A DNA stretch of 43,974 nucleotides from a virus: positions 1 through 43,974 of the IMG/VR virus record IMGVR_UViG_3300035698_002397. One strand, given 5' to 3'. The number at the start of each line of letters is the position of its first letter. Position 1 is the stretch's first letter. Both the position numbers and the translations under genes were made by a program. This document shows, one piece after another, positions 40,934 to 43,974 of this stretch. The notes beneath the pieces were generated by a model. It was given only the letters and a program-made list of their open reading frames with translations. It was not told the DNA's origin and did no database searches.

Positions 40934-41283
40934 TGGTCGTTCTCCAGTAGGGATTTGAGGAATGTGATTTCTTCTGCCGCGAGCGCCTCGAAATGGGACT
41001 GCGCTGTATCAATCGTCACTGATTCATTTTCATATGTGCGGTTCAGCTCACTGATTAGCTCGTAAGGAGTGCCATGGCAACCTACCTGCCCTGTACGTTC
41101 GGCCACAGGACAACCGAGGCAACATGATATGAACGGCTCCACTTTCTTCGTGCCGTTCGAGTGAAAGCGCTGACACAATTCGCATGAGGCCGTGCTTAGT
41201 TGCACCTCACCGAAACTATGCTTCAGTTTCTTCTCCCATTGCCTGATACTTCCCTCCAGCGCGTCTTTAGTTGCCTCATCCAT
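40930..41283 (-). CDS. conserved small Cys-rich phage protein
   Basis: A 117-residue protein with CELCQRF (C34, C37), CCLGCPVAERTGQVGCHGTPY and a helical C-terminus. The CPV..RTG...C.GTPY pattern recurs in phage proteins of unknown role, and the Cys pairs suggest a zinc knuckle. AAGGA lies upstream. It overlaps the ATPase gene by 8 nt. Confidence 0.75.
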   Translation of the reverse strand: MDEATKDALEGSIRQWEKKLKHSFGEVQLSTASCELCQRFHSNGTKKVEPFISCCLGCPVAERTGQVGCHGTPYELISELNRTYENESVTIDTAQSHFEALAAEEITFLKSLLENDQ

Positions 41284-42502
41284 TCTCTTGTCCTTTCATG
41301 AACTGCTCGACCGAATATGTGTGGTCCAGCCCTTTGTTTTCATTCCATAACACCTCGACCGCATCGGCCATATCGTTTGGCGTTATGCCTGTGATTGTAT
41401 TGTCCGCCTTGTCACGAGCGAATGCTACACGAGCTGCACGGTCTGGAATACTTGCCGCCATCGCGCCGCTGAGGATATGGTGGAACTTCATCGGCCCGCC
41501 CAGCACCTTATCGTCCTCATACATCGCTTGCACTGCGCGGCGAGCTAACAGGGCGGGGTCGAGGCCGTTTATCGGAAGCCTCTTGAGACCTCGACGAATG
41601 ATCTCATGAATGGCGGCGCGATCAGGCATCTTGATCTCCACCTTGAACTCGCAACGCCCATCACGCAACACCGCCTGATCCAGTTCTTCCATGCGGTTAG
41701 TGGCGAGGAGAACGAACGCGCCGCACTCATCTACCCCATCCATCGCGGTCAGGAACGATGCGACTTGTGAGTCCTCGTACGAGTATGTAGCACGGCGGCG
41801 GCTCTTGCGGTTAGGCAGCAATGTCTCCGCCTCGTCGATGAAGATTAGAAGCGGAACGCCTGCGAACTGCTTATATTCCCTTGCGAACTTGAACAAAGCG
41901 TTGATGGTCTTCTCAGTCTCGCCCACGAACTTACTTTGCACCGAACCTGCGGTGACGAATAGGTAAGGCACCTCATCCTCCTTCGCGAGTTCGGCTAACT
42001 TTCCAGCCACGGCCTTTGCGAACATTGTCTTACCACATCCTGGAGGACCGTAAAGGGCTGCGCCCTTTGGCACACTCCTGTTGTAGTGGGCGTAAAGTTC
42101 AGGGTTTGTCATTGCGCCCTCAATCGCATCTTTCAATTCGCCTAGCGCCTCATCCTGCCCTACGACCTGATCCCAGCTTCCAGCCTTAGCCGCGCGCATG
42201 AACTCCGCAAGTGCTTCGGGAGGCGTTGGGGTAGTAGGCTTGTCTTCTTGCTCCTCCATATGGGGTGAGCCGAAGTCAGGGGTGAATGAGTCAACGTTTC
42301 TGAACAGCGACTCATTCACCTTGTGGAACGCCGCCACTTCACTCATTCTGCGCTGCAGGCCCACTTCCGAGGCAATGGCCTCCTGACGCGCTCTGTGGTA
42401 ATGCTCCGCCGCGCTCTGCCTTCTGGACGGGCCGGTCAGTTCTCGGCACTGTTCCTGCGCTGCGAGCATCCTCGCATTGTACGCGTTTTCTTTTTTACTC
42501 AT
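41276..42502 (-). CDS. AAA+ ATPase of the Cdc48/FtsH/proteasomal type
   Basis: A 408-residue protein. A helical, charged N-terminus (1 to about 95) precedes one AAA module: GPPGCGKT (152-159), a pore-loop-like KFVGETE (191-197; F192), LLIFIDEAE (218-226), sensor LLATNR (265-270), and LRDGRCEFKVEI (279-290), where one of the two expected arginine fingers is replaced by Phe. This is the unfoldase type rather than a clamp loader. There is no protease domain, so it would remodel a protein. TTG 42514 is rejected, since GGAG falls inside it and serves ATG 42502. Confidence 0.9.
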   Translation of the reverse strand: MSKKENAYNARMLAAQEQCRELTGPSRRQSAAEHYHRARQEAIASEVGLQRRMSEVAAFHKVNESLFRNVDSFTPDFGSPHMEEQEDKPTTPTPPEALAEFMRAAKAGSWDQVVGQDEALGELKDAIEGAMTNPELYAHYNRSVPKGAALYGPPGCGKTMFAKAVAGKLAELAKEDEVPYLFVTAGSVQSKFVGETEKTINALFKFAREYKQFAGVPLLIFIDEAETLLPNRKSRRRATYSYEDSQVASFLTAMDGVDECGAFVLLATNRMEELDQAVLRDGRCEFKVEIKMPDRAAIHEIIRRGLKRLPINGLDPALLARRAVQAMYEDDKVLGGPMKFHHILSGAMAASIPDRAARVAFARDKADNTITGITPNDMADAVEVLWNENKGLDHTYSVEQFMKGQENG

Positions 42503-42855
42503 AGCATTCTCCAAATTAATTGTGATAATAACATTGTGCCGCTCGCCCAGCCTGCGGCCGCGAACACTACGCCGAACAGGTTGCCGGTCATATACGTCCG
42601 CACAGTCTCATTACGCGCTTTCCTGAGCCTCGCTTGCTCCGCTTCCACGTCACGCTGCTGGGTGCGAGCATACCCCAGTTCTTTTTTCATGTGGGCGCGT
42701 TTGGTGAGGTTGATGTCGCTATTCAGTGCTTGAAGCACTCGCGCTTCCATGTCCTGTAACTGGAAGATAAGGCTATCACCCCACTCGATCAGGCCGTTAA
42801 GCTTCTGCACGAGTTCTCTCTCCTTCACCATTGCTGGCGTTTCTAGTGTTCTCAT
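42499..42855 (-). CDS. coiled-coil protein with C-terminal membrane anchor
   Basis: A 118-residue protein with a long charged helix (about residues 10-90, Glu/Arg/Lys/Gln-rich with KKELGYARTQQRDVEAEQAR) and a terminal hydrophobic segment LFGVVFAAAGWASGTMLLSQ. This is a tail-anchored layout. It could tether the adjacent AAA ATPase to the membrane, since their genes are joined by ATGA (inference). AGGAGG precedes this ATG. Confidence 0.78.
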   Translation of the reverse strand: MRTLETPAMVKERELVQKLNGLIEWGDSLIFQLQDMEARVLQALNSDINLTKRAHMKKELGYARTQQRDVEAEQARLRKARNETVRTYMTGNLFGVVFAAAGWASGTMLLSQLIWRML

Positions 42856-43337
42856 CGTTGTTTCCTCCTTCCGAGGATATAGTCTGGCCTGCGTTTCGCG
42901 TTCGGTGGGCATACTGCGAGGAGACGCCAGCCCTGATCAAGCATGTCTTGCAGATCCTCGGTGCAAGCGTTTTCTTTCCAAGTGACCTCGTCCATGAGTA
43001 TCAGCCCCATGTCGGGCACTGTGATCTGAACCAGCTCCCCTGTGCGCTTGCCATGGTCATCTTTCAGCTTGGTAAGCATCATTCCCTGACCATAACCGCC
43101 CGCAACCTTCACAGTCCCTTTCGGTGCGTCCTGCATAATCGCGTCCAGCTCTTCCGCAGTCACACGCAGGTCCGGCACAGTATTCCACTGCTTATCTTCA
43201 CCCTCGGCTGGGAGGTCGGGTAGCGCCATGGGCCAAACTTTCCTGAACTCCTCGTACTGTTCACGCGAGTAGCGCCCCATCTTCACCTCTTGCTGCACGT
43301 CATACCAGTCCAGCTGGGCCATGAACATCACACTCAT
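42852..43337 (-). CDS. hypothetical protein with C-terminal QGWRLLAVCPPN motif
   Basis: A 161-residue protein. N-terminal YDVQQEVKMGRYSREQYEEF looks helical; a central beta part contains GGYGQGMMLTKLKDDHGKR; the C-terminus DLQDMLDQGWRLLAVCPPN then RRPDYILGR recurs in phage proteins of unknown role. It overlaps both neighbours by 4 nt. Confidence 0.72.
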   Translation of the reverse strand: MSVMFMAQLDWYDVQQEVKMGRYSREQYEEFRKVWPMALPDLPAEGEDKQWNTVPDLRVTAEELDAIMQDAPKGTVKVAGGYGQGMMLTKLKDDHGKRTGELVQITVPDMGLILMDEVTWKENACTEDLQDMLDQGWRLLAVCPPNAKRRPDYILGRRKQR

Positions 43338-43459
43338 CGCATCAGCCTCTCACAGGTTTGCGTGCTGTGCCGCATCTTGCACGCCTCGTTCCCTTGTCCC
43401 AGCACCTGCGCCGCCCAGAACCCGAATAGCACCACCGCTGCCGCGCCTAGCATTCTCAT
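43334..43459 (-). CDS. micro-gene of 41 codons with N-terminal hydrophobic segment
   Basis: A 41-residue peptide, MRMLGAAAVVLFGFWAAQVL, then a polar tail with two Cys (NEACKM and TQTCERL). The ATG overlaps the stop of the first gene as ATGA, and its stop overlaps the next start as ATGA, filling exactly the space between them. GAGGAAGAGGG precedes it. The N-terminus looks like a signal or membrane segment, and the two Cys could pair in the periplasm. Function unknown. Confidence 0.7.
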   Translation of the reverse strand: MRMLGAAAVVLFGFWAAQVLGQGNEACKMRHSTQTCERLMR

Positions 43460-43671
43460 CCCTCTTCCTCATCCGCAGTTTGCGATACGAATTGAAAGTT
43501 CACCTCATCATCAGCGAACATTTCCGCCCCACTACCCATGATGTACAAGTCACACCTCACATCAGCGCCGAGTTTCTCATCAGCGCGAACCAGCGCCTCC
43601 AACTCCCGTAACGTATATGTTAGCGTCTCAGTCTTAGTGCTTAGCACCACCCGTTTCACTGTTCGTTTCAT
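43456..43671 (-). CDS. first gene of the leftward operon, hypothetical
   Basis: A 71-residue protein, MKRTVKRVVLSTKTETLTYT, with LRELEALVRADEKLGAD and an acidic tail. Family unknown. GGAAGGA lies about 8 nt before the ATG, and a near-consensus promoter is 75 nt upstream. As the promoter-proximal gene it should be among the first made after infection. Confidence 0.75.
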   Translation of the reverse strand: MKRTVKRVVLSTKTETLTYTLRELEALVRADEKLGADVRCDLYIMGSGAEMFADDEVNFQFVSQTADEEEG

Positions 43672-43745
43672 CGTCTATCCTTCCAGTATGTATGTTTCGC
43701 ATAATCCTTGCGTTGCCTCGCCCACCGATGTTGCGTGGTGTGTCT

Positions 43746-43774
43746 ATTTTACCAATACTGGGTATGGCTGTCAA
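43746..43774 (-). promoter_or_regulatory. near-consensus sigma70 promoter of the leftward early operon
   Basis: On the minus strand: TTGACA (plus 43769-43774), a 17-bp spacer, TAAAAT (plus 43746-43751). It stands upstream of the first leftward gene and within 30 bp of the terminal inverted repeat. The predicted leader is about 68 nt. Confidence 0.85.
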
Positions 43775-43800
43775 CGTGTTTCCATATCCTTATATTTCTA

Positions 43801-43864
43801 ATATCTTTGGTGAACCTATGTTTCATTTTGGGGCGTCGTGGCGGTACACCCATACCCCAGCCCC
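43801..43864 (-). repeat. right arm of imperfect terminal inverted repeat
   Basis: Inverted partner of 112-173. The 24-bp core at 43801-43824 is identical to the complement of 150-173. A divergent middle and a shared CCCAGCCCC follow. It lies between the early promoter and the C-rich tract, i.e. at the mirror position of the left arm. Confidence 0.8.
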
Positions 43865-43895
43865 ACACCCTCCCACACCCTCCCACACCCTCCCT
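43853..43895 (-). repeat. C-rich 10-bp tandem repeat; G-quadruplex-type motif on the minus strand
   Basis: Three copies of CCACACCCTC (43863-43892) lie beside CCCC runs. On the minus strand this gives about eight runs of 3-4 G with loops of 1-3 bases, a strong quadruplex pattern. It mirrors the G-rich plus strand of the left end. Confidence 0.7.
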
Positions 43896-43908
43896 CTCAC
43901 AGATGGCC

Positions 43909-43974
43909 ACGTCATCCCGGAGGCGCCCTATCTGCTCGAGCCGCTGATCGACGCTTTCGCGGAGGAGACGTCGC
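43909..43974 (+). other. GC-rich terminal stretch, coding-like, possibly foreign
   Basis: The last ~65 bases are much richer in G+C than the genome. One frame is open to the window end (DGHVIPEAPYLLEPLIDAFA...) and nearly every third base is G or C, as in genes of a high-GC organism. It has no start here and no match to other proteins in the window. It may be host DNA, a different phage or an assembly chimera. Confidence 0.45.

Noticed and set aside
43708-43947. 79-codon frame on the plus strand at the right end
   Set aside because: Spans the early promoter, inverted repeat and C-rich tract; no ribosome site; composition set by the repeats.
1-43974. tRNA genes, CRISPR arrays, insertion sequences, integrase or repressor
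   Set aside because: Intergenic space is small and was read through. No cloverleaf, repeat-spacer array, transposase, integrase or lysogeny repressor was recognised.

Overview
The window looks like a nearly complete genome, about 44 kb, of a virulent short-tailed (podovirus-type) bacteriophage of a Gram-negative bacterium. The evidence is a podovirus head-to-tail connector, T7-type internal virion proteins, a nozzle-type tail protein and a T7-like tail-fibre N-terminus. There is no tail-tape-measure or sheath gene, no integrase, no repressor and no phage RNA polymerase. Good sigma70-like promoters suggest that the host RNA polymerase does the transcription. The host cannot be named from the sequence. 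A holin of the three-TM type found in gene transfer agents and capsid genes resembling Bordetella phage Bbp16/17/19 hint at a proteobacterium (inference).

Layout. Positions 1-422 are a G-rich non-coding left end with a terminator. One leftward gene (423-890) and the rightward late operon (1348-25706) diverge from a repeat-containing control region (891-1347). The late operon runs: small terminase, conserved small protein, large terminase, small KTLLG-like protein, portal, Bbp19-like protein, scaffold, major capsid, Bbp16-like protein, tail adaptor, nozzle, gp13-like protein, three internal/ejection proteins (one carrying a lysozyme domain), tail fibre, a Gly-rich fibre-tip candidate flanked by two paralogous assembly-like genes, and a five-gene lysis cassette. 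Convergent with it, the leftward early/middle arm (43671 down to 25672) carries small early genes, a Cdc48/FtsH-type AAA ATPase, ATP-dependent DNA ligase, UvrD-like helicase, HIRAN protein, Cas4-like nuclease, Sak4-type recombinase with an SSB-like partner, ParB-methyltransferase fusion, a split family A DNA polymerase and a DUF3987-type helicase. Nearly all genes are joined by ATGA or TAATG overlaps.

How the parts fit together. Leftward transcription from near-consensus promoters (43746-43774, 40023-40051, and one at 36686-36691) would make the replication and recombination machinery. A rightward promoter near 1295-1323 would drive packaging, morphogenesis and lysis. Replication would use the polymerase pieces, DUF3987 helicase, UvrD-like helicase, ligase, Sak4 and the nuclease.

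Most unusual points: (1) the DNA polymerase proofreading domain is cut between Exo II and Exo III, with three small genes lying between the halves; (2) the two ends carry an imperfect inverted repeat with a 24-bp perfect core and mirror-image G-quadruplex-type tracts; (3) the last ~65 bases switch to a GC-rich coding-like sequence that may be foreign or a chimera; (4) two micro-genes (24 and 41 codons) sit exactly in ATGA-overlap chains; (5) there are a ParB-methyltransferase fusion with DFPYG, an AAA unfoldase-like ATPase, and an internal virion protein with a lysozyme and a possible M15 peptidase. No tRNA, CRISPR, insertion sequence or reverse transcriptase was seen.
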